This document shows, piece by piece, positions 1 through 14,812 of a stretch of 64,000 bases of DNA. Position 1 is the stretch's first letter. Each line of letters starts with the position of its first letter. Under the pieces are notes generated by a model. That model did not search any database. It was not told the origin of the DNA and saw only the letters and a list, made by a program, of their open reading frames with translations. The position numbers and the translations under genes are program-made. This stretch comes from Latrodectus hesperus (Eukaryota; Arthropoda; Arachnida; Araneae; Theridiidae), in NCBI GenBank assembly GCA_037975125.1, contig CM075850.1:68801890-68865889 (forward strand), given 5' to 3'.

Positions 1-27
1 TAAGTAATTAAAACAAAATTCCTTCAC

Positions 28-124
28 CTGTTTGAGGTTGAAGAAGTTCCCGTAGTAAACACACAAGGACTAAATTAATGGTTTCACTAAATGTTTTATA
101 AGGAAATATTTTCAATGCTCCTGA
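28..124 (-). CDS. PI4KA: PI4KA coding exon 8 (last in window)
   Basis: It has 32 codons plus one base, a TTTCAG acceptor and a GTGAAG donor. It encodes [20 protein letters not shown] and then [13 protein letters not shown] second AG four bases downstream would give an immediate stop, so the first AG is chosen. The gene continues beyond position 1. Confidence 0.9.
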
Positions 125-3100
125 CTGAAACAGAAAATGGTACACATACACATGTTGTTATTGATGTTTTAATTAGTCTTAGATATTAAATGTACACATA
201 CAAATTTACTTACTGAATATACTTCAGTAGCTTGTGCATCTAAGAAACTAAGCATTTCTTTGGTAAGTAACTTCTTAGCCTATAAAATGAAACAAAAAGT
301 TCATACCAAGTCAAAATATAAATCTATATTTTGCATAAAGATATGCTCTTTCTTTAGAATTAATGTAAAGACTTAAAAGTAAGTAAAAAATTAGTTAAGC
401 AAAAGCAAGAATAAAATCTAAATATGAATTAAAAATAGCTATTAAAACTATTTTAAAAATATAAGTTTAAACATTTTAAAGCATATGATATGCAAAAGCT
501 GATTCATTTATTATATGCAAAACAATGATAGAGAGACAAAATTAATCCACAAATATTGAAATATGAGTTAATGTTTTTAACTAAAAAACAAAATTTTATG
601 AGCTTTTCAAGCCTAATTTTTAATGAAACTGAAACAAAAATTAATCAAAAGTTTTAACATGAGACAAAAACATCAATTTTTGTGTAAACAATTATGATTC
701 TAAAATAACTCTATACATGATATAGAACAGTTTTAGTTTTCAAAAATCTAATTTAATATAAGAAACAAAAAATTTCGAAGGTAAATTTTACTTTCTAATA
801 TATTCTATATCTTAATATAACAAAATTATGCATAAATATTACAAATCAATAAAAAACTTTCCTTGATAAACCAATAAAATGCAAGCCAGACAAGAAAATT
901 TATCACAAAACCCAATACAAAGAATTTTAAGTGGCACAATTAGATTGTATTTTTTAAAGAGGGATTGCACTCATTTAATTTAAATAAATATATTGTTATT
1001 TTAAATTAACACATAAACTAAATTATAAAATATCTGGAAAACAATAAGTAGTTAAATACAAAATTAATGCATTTTAAAAGTGAAAAAATTACATTCCAAC
1101 AATGAATGAAATTCAATAAAGTTAAAATAATGAGAATACAAATAAATTTTTCAGATTATACAATGAATTATACTTTATATATCCCTTTAAAAAATTACAC
1201 AATTTAAAAAATGCAGTTTTTTTAATTAAAAATCATAAAACATTCATAATAAAAAATAAAACTAGAAGAAATAATATATAATTTTTTTTAAAACTGCAAT
1301 AGAACAAAGCAAATTTACTTTAATCAATTTTTATATGCATAATTTCCTAAATTCGTAAAACCTTTGTAAAGTCACAAATCTTTGTAAGGTAAACTTTATC
1401 TCCAAAAAAATTTGTGAGATAAAATTTAACTTTTGACACAGCATTGTAAATAACTTATTAGTTGAAATTTATTGTAAAGCATCTGAGAAGACTTTTCATT
1501 GATAGTCATGTTACCATTTTGCAAATAAAATCATAAGCAACAATTTCCAACTGAAGTGCTTTCATTCATTTTTGTTGTCTAAGAGTGATTGTATCGAACC
1601 CTGGAATTATATGCAAAAAAAGGCATGTCACTGGTCCACACTGAATCCAAATTTAAGATCTTTGTCATTTGAATTTATATCACTTCAATATTTTGGAAAA
1701 GGATTCTTTAGAGATAAAAGCTGAGCTTTAAAAAAATATACATAATTTTTGGAAAATATAGTGAATCTTTATTTTCTTAGACAGATTTCCAAACAAGAAT
1801 CATTCACATGATTAAAGAATAACATGGTGCATTAGAGTGATAGGAAAATCAATGCCTTGACTGACCAAAATAAATAAAATCTTGTGATGTCTTTCAATAA
1901 ATTATAGACACATATGAATTATGCATTATTAATTGTAACATAAAGAAAATGAATTTCTAATAGACAGAATTATGGGCACCAAAGAAAATTGATCAACTCA
2001 TCATCTTGAATTACAATATTCTTTTCTTATATATTAATCTATTCCAATGATATCATTTTCATTCATTTAAAATTTTAACTATGAATAAAGTAGCCTTGCA
2101 TAAGCTTAGGTAATAGTAATCTCAAGTATTCACTAACAATTTTTTTCTTAAGAAATACATTAAAATTTTAAATATTTTACAAAATTATGATAACAAGAAA
2201 TATTTTATGAATTTTATATAATCATTGCTCATGAGGAATGAAATAAATATCAGGTGAAACAAATACTAAGTGAAATGGTAGTTTTTATGAGCCCTGGTGA
2301 TGTAGTAGAAGCATTTTGTACTTTTATGACACAGATCTGAAGTTTTAACCTCAGGCTAGGCATAGTCAATTCAGTTTTTCAACCCTTCATTGGGTCAATA
2401 AAGCTGAGTACCAAGCATGCTTGGGAACTAAATACTGGAGGTTTCGTGTTAGGCTGACTTATTTGGAACATTTGCTCACTATCCAGAGCCCCCGATCATG
2501 AAAACAGATATGGGTACTCCATGCTTAGAACCACAAATGGGCTGTCATACAACTGAGTTTAGCTTTAGGTAGCTTTTATATTAAAAGTGCCATTAAGTAT
2601 AGAATATAATATTTCTATATTTGTTTGATAATATTTCTAGATAAATTTTCGACTGTTTTCTTTTCCTATCTGAATTGATTAGAAAAGCATCTTTTCATAG
2701 AGCACATTCATAGAGCACAAAAAATTCATGGAACAAAAACTAATTTTCAAATAATATTCTGCTTAGTGGTTATCCCCATTTGCATAATTTATAAAAACAA
2801 TAATTCATGTTCAAGAATTATTCCATTAAAAAAAGAAACAACTAAGCTCCAGTATATGTAGAAAGAAATATCTTTTATCATATAGAATAGGTATATAACT
2901 AAAGAGTAACCATATCATATTAGAGTAAGAATATTCTTTAAAATAAATGAAATAAAATACAAAATAATATCTCTAAATTAAAAAATAAATGAGAAAACAT
3001 AACATTTTTAGAAAAAAAAAAGAATTTTAGACATCAAAACATATTATTACTTGAAACTATAAAGAAAATGAAAGAATAAACTATGACGGTAAAGGCTGTT

Positions 3101-6100
3101 TTTTTTCTCCTTTTGATGATAAATGTTGAATTTACAATACAATATATAAATATTTTTAAGTACAAGACAATAGAAAATTTCAAAATTAAATTATAATGTC
3201 AAATTTACTTTTAACTATAATATCATATAAATACACTTAAATAAATAATTTAACTAAACATTACAACAGCTTTAAAAAGGGTTCTATAATATCAGAGATA
3301 ATTAAGGATTTCATTTTTTTTAATTAAATCTTTAGATTTTAAAAGGCAAAATGCAAAAATTTAATTTGATCTTAAAAATTTAAATTTAACATATAAATGT
3401 ATTGCTAATGGAATTGAAGATATAAAAGCACATTATAAATCTTAAAATTAAACAATGTAGATTATTTTTATGTACATATATTTGTTCTAATTGTTTTCAA
3501 TAAAAGATAATTTTAAAGTTTATAAAATATAGAACTGTTTTTAAATATATATCCAGTTTTTTGGACTCAAAAACGATTTTTAGTGGTAATTGTGAATTAA
3601 TATTAATTTGGAAATAATAATTGAAAATAATTATATAGAGCTACTTACAATAGCTAGTACTGCTTGTAAAAGAGTAACTGAAAACATTAATGGATGTTCT
3701 TCATTGTGCATCAGTCCCAATGCAGGTAATTTACCAAAACTCGACCCAAATTTGTAGAAATAATAACTTGTGGGATCATAAGTAAAGGAAGACTGACTGT
3801 ACAGCGATGCTCTTTTACTTGATAATCCATTATTCCCAATAAAACTATTTAAGTCTGCTCCAGAATCTTGACTCGTCAAAGCATTGCTTGAAGCATTTCT
3901 GGACACAGCAGACATAGATCGGTGCAATATTGGTCTGAAATTATGGAATGTACGCTGCTTGATGGAATTTGATTGAAAACCATTTTGAAACTTTGGAGAA
4001 TCAGGAGAATTTGGTGTAGTATTTGGGGTCGGAAAAATACGACAAAACAAAGGAGGGCTGGTTTTACTGGCTCTTCCTATGGCTCTAGCAGTTCCAATAA
4101 GTACAGGAACAATAGACTTACAAAGTGTAACTGAAACAAATCGAACATAAAATTGTTAGCAAATAGATAATATTAGTAAAAGGATATTATAAGAACTAAA
4201 AAAATCGAAGTAGAATATAAATTTTTAACACAGTAAATAGAAAGTAACCAATCACCAGAAAGTAAGAAAATACTTATCATTGAATTTTAGTTCATATAAT
4301 GAAATTATAAATTATTTTGTGATTATTTTATTATAATAAAAGTCAAACACTCAATTGTATAAAAATAAATTAATATAACCTATCAATTATTTAAGCATTT
4401 AAATATAAGAATGACATTTTTTATTTTTCATTTAACTTGTTTTATTAATTTGTTGGTAACTAATTAGCCACTTGTAAATACACATTTGTTAATTTAAGTT
4501 AACTACCTTCATCAAAAAATTATTCATTGTATTTATCATTACTATGACAAGTTATCACAAATCAAAATTAATGTATTAATCATTATTAACAACACCAAAT
4601 TAATATAATATTAAATAATAAAAATATTAAGATCTGATCATTACACTCAATACAATACCCTTATTGAAACATCTTATTATTTACAAATTTATTAAAACAG
4701 AAAATTAAAAAAATTAATTTGTTTTTAAACAATTGAGTTTTATTGAAGCATTCAATTAAAAGTAGTAAAACAAATTAATACTTTGTTGCCATACATTAAC
4801 AATACTTTAGATTAAGACTTGATTATAAAATTTGCTTTAAAATAAAAATTCAGAAATTTTATTTTTATCATATAATATTTACCTTTTCCAGCACTTGTAT
4901 TAGAAGCTTCTTTTTCTTTAAAATTTCTACAAAGGTTAGCTAAAGTACCAAGCAATTCAACTTGAGCAGCAATTATCTGAAAATTTAAGATAGAAATAAT
5001 TAAACATTCTAATATTTTCCAATATTCATTCAAATTGTTCAAATCACAAATATAACTTATGAGATTGATTAAATCACATTGATTTTTTTAACTACTTCCA
5101 AATAAGAAAATTGAATTTTCTTTTAAAAATTATATATTCCGTATATATTATATTATAATCTACATATAATTAATAAAATAATACCTCATCCTTTAAATTT
5201 TCGCAGAGACATGCGATGTCTGAAAGTAAAGTATTCAAACAAAAAGCAAATCGTTCACTGACAGGTATTCCTGAAATATATTAATTATTAACTAACATAA
5301 ATAATACATGTCAAAAGAGACTAATGTATAATATTATACTGCATTATAAAAAATAAATAAAAATCAAACATGCATTCCAATATCTTAATTATGTATACAT
5401 ATACTTCAATTAATTTTATAATTATCAATTATTAAAAAGTGTATATTTATAGCTATATAATAAACTTACTGTCTGTGTCATGAATCCGTGCCTCCTCAAC
5501 CCATATTGCTTTAGCTAAACCTTTGAGAAGCTTCATAAAGTAAGGAAATATGGAATCTTGATACTGCAATTGCATAAAACATATTATTAGTATGCAAAAG
5601 TAATATAAAGGATGTAAGATGAATGTATTGAGGGATAGCGTGGAGCATAATTAATGGTGGACTGTAGATTTAAAAAAACAATAACGATTTATTAATAGAG
5701 ATATATATATATATATAACGGATAAGGGCTCATAATATTAGTAGAGATACATAATATAAGTTACTGACAAGGGTTCGTTATATACCTCTTTCTTTGCTAG
5801 AGAGAGAAATCTCAAATTATAGAAAGCAGCAATGACAGCAGCACACTTACACAGAAACATTCATAAACAATAAGAAATTAATTTACAACATATGCAGATA
5901 GTAATAATTAATAAGAAAGATTCAACAACCATATAACATTTTATTAATCATAAAACTCTTCATTGGGCAAATAAAAATAATAAGTAAATGAATAAAGATT
6001 GAAATTTACTTTATTTTTACCAAAATGTTTTTGATAATAGATAATTTAAATAAATAAAAATTATTTTAACTAAGATATACAGCACTTCTGAACATTAAAA

Positions 6101-9100
6101 TATTTATTTAGTTTAAATTAATATTCAAACTTGCCATTATATATTATTTATAAGTAAAAATGAGTTTTTTTTTATTAAAAACATAAATTCTATATTAAAA
6201 GTTTTAAAAATGTATGATTAACAAATATTTTAAGAGTTTTCACTTTTAAATGTTTCATCTTTAAAAACTTTTGAATGTCCAATGAACAAAATATTTGGTT
6301 TGTTAACAACTCGACAGTCACTTTCTAAGCATGAGGGCTAATTCAACCTAGATCTAAAGTTTAAAGTGAATTCTGATTGATTGATTTTGTGAGGTTTACT
6401 GATGCAAGGTCCAATATTGGAAATTTCTGCACTGTACAATATTTAAAACTGTAGGTAAAAATTCTGTGTTAAAATACTAGTCAGGTGTATACAATGGAAT
6501 GTATTAAAAGTTCAAGAAAAGCATATGTAAAAGATTATTTTGGCTAAAAATCTTAAATAGAATTCAAGAAACCTATTACACGTAAAAATGCAAACAAATT
6601 TCTATGTGGTTTAAACCCAAGCAAGTCTGATAAAATTAAATTTGTAGTATTAAAAAACACTATGCGTAAATCATTGAAATTAGGACAGATAATTAAAAGG
6701 TGATGTACTGTATATGGTACATTACACATGCCACAAACTGGAGCACTATGAGACAAGAATAAGTGCTTGTGTGTAAATCTAGTATGTCCAATACGAAGCC
6801 GTGTGAGCTTTACATCTACTCTTCGCATGGGAGCAACTGGGAATGGAAGAATGTGGGAGCATATATTATATAATTTATTGTTCTTCTGCAAATCTCATGT
6901 TTTTTGCCAGTGGGATGAAATGAAATCTTTGATAATTTTTTTAATGTCAAAAAATGTTAATGCTTTATGCAAAATGTCAGAGGCATTTTTAGCAGCATTA
7001 TCTGCAAGTTCATTCCCAGCTATGCCAACATGACTTGGAACCCAACAAAACAAGATGTCAAATCCTTTATTCTTCAATATATTTAAAATATCCAATATTT
7101 CCACTATAATTGCATGACATTTATCTTTAAAATTGTCTAATTGCATGAGCACACTCATGCTATTTGTATATATACAGCATTTTCGATAAGAGCTGGATTG
7201 TATTATTTCTAGAGCACGTTTAATAGCAACAGCTTCAGCTGTATACACAGAATATGATGCATGCAGTTTATAGCTGTAAACTGTATTTCTAACAACAATA
7301 CCACAACCAACATGACCACTTGATTTTGAGCCATCTGTATATACAGAGATGTGGGAGGAATAATGAGAATGAATGTGTGAAAACATTTGTTGCAAAATAA
7401 GGGAAGATGTAACTGATTTATTGTATCCAGTAAAGAGTTTGATTATATTGACAACAGGAATATTCCAAGGAGGAAATCTTAGAGCATCTGTGATTTGAAT
7501 ATGTAAATCAGTGAACTCAGATGAAGACAGGAATGAATCTGTACGCCCATAAAATGGTAATATATTATGTGGCCGTGCATTATATAACCTTCTTAAAGAG
7601 GGACAAATAATCATTGATTTCAAAGGGTGTTGTGATACTGATAGCATTTTAAAATAATAATGTAGAGAGAGTTTCTTACGTCTCAGATCTAGAGGTAACT
7701 GGTTGCAAATTACATAAAGGCTCTGGACAGGAGAAGTCCGGAATGCTCCAGAACAGAATCGTAAAGCTGAGTGATGAACAGGGTCTAATTTGCGCAAAAC
7801 TGATGATCTAGCTGATCCATAAACTACGCTACCATAGTCAATTCGGGATAGAATAACTGACTGATACACTCGGAGTAATGCTTGACAATCTGCACCCCAA
7901 GAGGTATTAGAGAGAACTTTCAGAATATTTATTGATTTTTCGCATCTTTTGCACAAATCTAAGATATGTGGTAGGAAGGTTAACTTTTTATCAAATATAA
8001 GCCCAAGAAATGATATCTGATTAACTATGGGAATAGTTGTACCTGATATCTTAATTTCTGGATCAGGATGAAGCCTAGTTTTTCTGCAAAAATGGATACA
8101 ATTGCTTTTACAAGGGGACAAAGTATGCCCATTTTCATTACACCAAGCAACTAGATTATTGACAGCAGTTTGTAATTGCCGTTCAATCAGTCGCATGTTG
8201 GAACCTTGGCAAGAAATTTGGAGATTGTCAACATATAATGTTCCATAGACAGATGGTTGCAATACATGAAGAATGTTGCTGATGCAAATATTAAAAACAG
8301 TAACACTTAAGACACTTTCCTGAGGAACCCCCTCACATTGGATAAATGGATTAGATAAAACAGATCCTATACGGACATTAAAAATGCGAGAACTTAAAAA
8401 ACTGAATAAAAATAGGTAAATTTCCTCTGAAATTAAAATTATACAAAGTTCAAAGAATTCCAAAACGCCATGTCTTATCATAAGCTTTTTCTATGTCAAA
8501 AAATATAGACACCAAATGATGTCTCCGTACAAAAGCATTCCTAATTTGTGTTTCTAGGTATGCAATATTGTCCCGAGTTGATTGACCTTTCCGGAATCCA
8601 CTTTGATAAAGGGATATGTGCTGATTGTCTTCAAGTATATAAACAAGACGGGCATTGACCATAAGCTCCAAAGTTTTAGCAAGGCAACTTGTGAGAGCAA
8701 TTGGACGATAGTTTTGAGGATCAGTTGGATCTTTCACAGGTTTAAGAATTGGAATAATAATTGCTTTGCTCCAAAGACTGGGATAGACATGTTCATTCCA
8801 TATTCTATTAAATAGAAAAAGAATGTTTATTAAAGATTCATAATTAAGATGACAAAGCATCTTATATGAGATACCATCTGGTCCTGGACTAGTATTTTTA
8901 GTTTGGGACAGGGCTCTCTGCAGTTCCAGCAAAGAGAAATTGCAATTATATGGATGTATGGCTTTTTCATGAAACTTTATAGGTTTCTTTTCAGCTTGCT
9001 CTTTGGTTCTGAGAAATTTAGGATCATAAGAGGCTGGACTAGATACCCTTGCAAAGGTTTCACCTAAAAGATTGGCAATATCATATTGAGAAGGAATTGT

Positions 9101-12100
9101 GTCAGCTCCTGTGCGTCGTATTGGGATAGAGAAGTCCTAATATAAACCACTGGAAGCTTCTTCCACAACTCTTTGCTGGAAGTTGATGATGTGATGGAGG
9201 AAACATGTCTTATCCAAGATTCTTTTTGACTATTTCTCCATACTCAACGAGCAAAAGCTTTAGCTTTTTTGAAAGCCATGAGGTTTTCCATGGTAGGGCA
9301 CCTGCGAAAAACAGTCCACAACTTTTTTTGTTTTTTGTATGACATTTGGCACTCATGGTTCCACCATGGTTTATGATATTTGCGTGGAATTGGGGAGCGC
9401 TTGAGAATTGTGTTTTTGGCAGCATCTAGAAGTGTATCAGTTACTTTTTGCACAGCATCATTGATATTATCAATTCTAACCATGCTGTCAGTAATCGCAG
9501 CTAATTGAGTGTAGAGAGACCAGTCTGCACGATGATAAGAATAAGAGGAGAGGAAGACTTGTGGTCTGCTTATACCAGTTTGATTTATAATTAAAGGAAA
9601 ATGATTGATGCTATATAAGTCCTTATCAACATTAAGATTTAATGAAGGTAGAATTGATGGAGAGCAAATAGCTAAATCTATTGAGTGAAAAGTTCTTGAT
9701 GGCTGATGGAAATAGGTTATTTCCGTGGAATTTAGAAGGCAGATATTGTTATTAGAAATGAACTGTTTAATTGTCTTGCCCCAAGGATTCATATTATCAC
9801 TACCCCATAAGGTGTTATGACCATTGAAGTCACTAAGTAAAATAAAGGGTGTAGGTAGTTGGTCCAGGAAACTGTTTAAATCGCTTTCATGGATGATCGC
9901 ATGGGGAGGTAAGTAAAGACTACAAATAGTAATGAGAGATGTTGAGTATATGCGTACTGCAACAGCCTGTAATGAAGTGTTACGGGATTGTATAGTGCTA
10001 GGAATATTACAAGACACAAGAATGCATACACCTCCAGAAACTGAATCATGATTAACATCTTTCCTCACACAATTATATCCACGCAATTTTAAACTGTACT
10101 GAGGTTTCAAGAATGTTTCTTGGATGGCAAAACAAACTGGATTATGCAGGTTTATAATTGTTTTTATATCTTCTATATGAGTGCGAAAACCTCGACAATT
10201 CCAAGAAACGAAGGTTCCCATTAAGCTAAGCTGAAATGCTCCGGCATTGGAGCAAGCCATCTGGGATTCAGATGAATATCCACTTAGGAGTGTTTCATCA
10301 TCTGATGGGTCTGTGTTTTTTATACCTGTCTTAGAGGCAGTTGAGCTTCTTTTACTCTTTAAATATGATTTATGGAACCCTTCTTTTGCATTCTTTAATT
10401 TTAGGGATTTTTGGAACTTAGATTTTGCAGAAGACAGTGGAGAAATTCCTTTCGGAATAGGTGGGACATTTATACTAGGAATATTTGAGGATAAGTTTGG
10501 AAATTTTAAGAAATCTGTTTGAGTACTATAAGATTTCATGACTTTTTTAATTGCTTGTGAATAGTTAATACCTTGATTAGGGGTACGAGATGATACTGTA
10601 TGCCTGGCTTCAGGGTAAGATAAGTTTTGTTTTATTTTCACAGTAATAATTTCTTTTTCTAATATCCAGGTTGGGCATGACCGGGAGTACGATGGAAGTT
10701 CACCACTGCAGTTTACACATTTTTCTTGTAATTGACATTCACTACTATCATGTCCAACAGATGCACATCGAGCACAAGTCAAATGTCCCCTACAAGTAGT
10801 TTTTGCATGGCCGAAACGCTGACATTTAAAGCAATGTAATGAATTTGGAATGTAGGGGCGAACACTACAATTTAGGTAGCTAGCTTTAATAGATTGAGGT
10901 AGTATAGGAGTAGCAAATGAGAGTATAAGGTGCTTAGTTCTTATAATTTTGCCCTCTCTCCTGATTGTAATGCGCTGCACATGTTGTACTTTTTGGTCAA
11001 CGAGATTATTCAAAATTTCCTCCTCTGAAATATTAAATAGATCATCTGCTGAAATTACTCCCCATGTAGAATCTAACCTACTATGAGGAGATACTATAAC
11101 ATCTATATTACCAAGGCATTTTAGTTTTAAGGGGCTTTGGCCTGTTCAATTGATAAGACTTTAACTAAGAGATCACCAGATTTCATCTTGCGAACATTTT
11201 TGACATTTCCAACTGTATCAATAAGACTCTTATTAATTAAGAAAGGAGAAACATTATCAAAATTGCCCTCAGTTCTTTTAAGAACAAAGTATCTCTGATC
11301 CTGTATCATTTGTTGCTCCATAGGGAGTAAAGAATTAGAAGTACATTCCATAGAAATAGGTTAATTACTTCAACACCCGATTGCACCACCCACCACCGAG
11401 CCCAACAAGGGGGTGCATTATAACTGCATCAGTGCTAGCCAGACCTTATACACTTTCAATATATCTCTGACGTGGCCTCCACCCTTATCGAGTCACACAG
11501 CAGATATATGATCGCTTGATCCATGGAAGCCGATTGGTATGCTGAGGACCACAACACATCTCCTGATTTACCTGAAGCAGAGGCCAAAGTAATGTGTTGG
11601 TCTCTGAGAGCCTCAATCACCAGGATCCTCCTTTCCAGGGACATGGGTATCCACGCACGGCAAACACGCAGATGATTTAGTCCCCAAGAGAAGCTAATAG
11701 TAACAGGGCGACAATAGCTACTCAAGGGGAGCCCTCAACCTCTTACAAGGCAACCACAATGAGGGAGAAGAGGAAGAAAAAGCAGAAGAGGAGAGGAGAG
11801 GAGAAACAGATCACTAGGGTACCTCGGGATTGTGACACCCGTGTTTACCTAAAGAAGGTAAACACCCTGAGGGGAAAAGTGAATTCTGAACTACACATAC
11901 ATTTCCACATAAAGTGAGAATTGGATCCATAAACTATTGAACTGAAGTCTAGATTGTTAACCATTCAAATGCTGAATAAAAAGTTATAAAAATGCAAATA
12001 AAAGATCACACATTCTTTAACTTTCAAATATGACACTTAAATAAGCATATATTCAGAATTACTATATTTACAGTTTAAAATATCAATTTAGAATAATTTT

Positions 12101-14738
12101 TGTTTTTTATACATATAAAATAGTCGTTTCTAATTAATATGCACATGAAATAAATTTAAAATTGTATAAAATATATTCCTTTTAATCACATGCTTCTAAT
12201 TTTAATTACCGATGTGTTTTCAAAAAATAAAATGTACTACGGGAAAAGAATAAGAGTTAAAGAATTTGAAGAACACAAAGAATAAACTTTAATTTAATTA
12301 TTCCATTAATATATTTCAAGGACACTTAATAGAAGAACTCACTACATACAATAATATGTGTGTGAGAGTGGGAATTTTATTTATTATATATAAGATTAAA
12401 TTTATTTTACTTAATTTTTCTTTTATTTGTTGTCTATGCATTTAAACAAAATAATCTTTTTGATTTTCAAATAAAATTTATGGAATGCTTTAACCTAACA
12501 TCTGTGAAAGCTGTCATTGGCTAAATAATAGCTGTGTACACAGTCAAAATATTACTGTAAGGAGTGGATGGGAACAGATTTTACATTGTCAACCAGCTTT
12601 AAATTAATCCTTTTAGCCATAAAAATTTCTTGAAATTAATGACTGTTCGCTAAAAACATTAATTTAATTTTAATAATTATTTTTTAATCAAATCAGTAAT
12701 TTCTAACCAATGCATTCAAAACAAATTTAAAATTGAATAAAATTCAATTCTATTCAATTCTTTTAACTAATCTGATTATGTGTTCAAAAAATAAAATAAT
12801 AATTGCAGAGAGAAAAGAGTGAGTGCATAAGAAATTGACACACAGAAAAAATTAAATAGAATTATTCCATAAAGTTCTAGTAATTAAATAGATTATATTT
12901 TATTTTACTTTTCATAATATTTTATTTCTTGTTCTTTTGGTTTTGCCTCTATATTTAAAACTCTTCAAATAAATTGTTTATCAACATAATTGTAAATTAA
13001 AGATTGATATTTCTCACACTTTTCTGTGCTTAATTTTTTAGCAATAGAAAGAATTATCTTTACTAAAAATTTAGTGAAAATTAAATCAACAATTTTCAAT
13101 AAAATCTTAGCAACAAAATATTTTCAAGATGAAAATATTATAACAAATATAAATTTAAATAAAAAATTAAAATACATAAATAGCTTAAAAAATTATTTCA
13201 TTGTAAGAACAAAAGAATTATTAAACTTTTTTTTACATTTTATAGATTCATATCAACAAATATTTTTATCAAATAGGTTAAGCAAAATGGTGACTTCAAA
13301 AGGATGAAATCATGTAATGAATTTCCTTGAAGATTAAACACGTTTTGATTCAATCGAAAAGTATACAAATTTAAATTTATGCTAACCTGACATCCAGATA
13401 ATAAATAATACACTCCTAAAGCAAAGACAGCATCTTGACCTCTTTGATCAAATTTAAAAATTCCTTGTGATGATTCTTGGGGACACATATTCATTAAATG
13501 GTTTACCTAAAAATAAAAAAACATTCTCAAAGTTGTAAGCATTATGGAATATTAATAAATTAATAAAAATCCTTTTAAATTTGCAAAAAAATAATTTTAA
13601 ATTTTCATAATTAGGGTAACATACTTGAAATTATGAAAGCTCAAAAAATTTTTATAAATAAATTGCAAAATTAAATACAGCTTCATGATTTTTTTCTGTG
13701 TATCATGATCACAATATAGAAATAAAGATAAAAAAATAATAGTATTTTTAACATTTTTATCACAGTAGTATTTTTGTATTTTAGTATTTAATACTTTCAC
13801 ATGTATATTTATATTGGTAAATTCCACAAAAATTTTTTTCCTTTTTGTTTTATGAATAACTGCTAAATCAGCAAACATTTTAACATATATGAATTTACAA
13901 CATTTCCATTTAATTTTAAATAACTCATTTACTGTTCTTTTAATATCAACACAAAACATACTTTTAACATATATTTATCTAATTTTTTTAACAAACATTT
14001 TTACTATTGTAAATGCTCAGATAATTATAATTTTAATGTTATTAGTGTTTTGTATATTGATATATCGATTAATGCAATTGCAGAAAAATATATTTCAATC
14101 AAATTAGTTAGCATACATCTTCCATCTCCTACTACAAAAATTGGCTAATTTAAAGTATCTACTTAATTGAAAATAAAATTCTTTTAACTGTAAATAATAA
14201 TGTATAAAGAAACTATTTTAAAGGACTAAAAATTTTTATGAATATTTTGGTCATTTTTAAAAGGACACATCTAATGATTTTGGAAACTAAATAATTTTAA
14301 GGTACTTATTTTAGGCACTTATGCAATAGCAATTACAACCAATGACTAACAAATGAGAATATTGGTAAATGTTAGCAGTTAAATCTAAATCCATTTTCCA
14401 AAGCAAAAATAATCCGAAGCAATAAATTTCACAAAAAACACATGTTAATTGCTAGTTAACATGAATAATGAAAGTCAAAATTTAAAAATCGGTCTTTCCT
14501 CTTTCTGACCATATTTATTAACAGATAACTTCAGATGACTGACATCTCACTGAAAAATAATTTTTCCACACTCCAGTTTGAGCTTCTTTCAAGATAGGAT
14601 ATAGAGGCCTTATTTTATTCATTTTAATTTTTGCTTAAACTAAGAATATTAAGATTAATATCAAATGAATGCACATAACGATTAATACAACAAAAGTAAA
14701 CACTATACGATTTCTATAATGCAATACAATTAAATAAT

Positions 14739-14812
<74 letters not shown>

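Larger units (their letters stand above)
6377..11875 (-). mobile_element. Near full-length I-like non-LTR retrotransposon (LINE)
   Basis: The element is 5.5 kb, flanked by identical 14-bp copies of AAAGTGAATTCTGA at 6363-6376 and 11876-11889, the hallmark of target-primed insertion. Read on the minus strand, it has a 5' UTR (about 11352-11875), a gag-like ORF1 with zinc knuckles, then ORF2 with an endonuclease, reverse transcriptase, RNase H and a C-terminal zinc finger. It ends in a short ATCA-type repeat rather than poly(A). RNase H and triple CCHC knuckles point to the I/Jockey group. ORFs carry several frameshifts, so the copy is inactive. It sits in sense orientation inside PI4KA intron 2. 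Confidence 0.93.

Noticed and set aside
6767..7033. Plus-strand ORFs inside the LINE (6767-7033, 8582-8815, 10247-10522)
   Set aside because: Antisense shadows of the minus-strand reverse transcriptase, RNase H and gag frames.
13026..14107. ORFs of 72-120 codons in PI4KA introns 1 and 2
   Set aside because: Lys/Ile/Asn/Phe-rich translations of AT-rich DNA without motifs. They flank or overlap exon 2 in the wrong frame.
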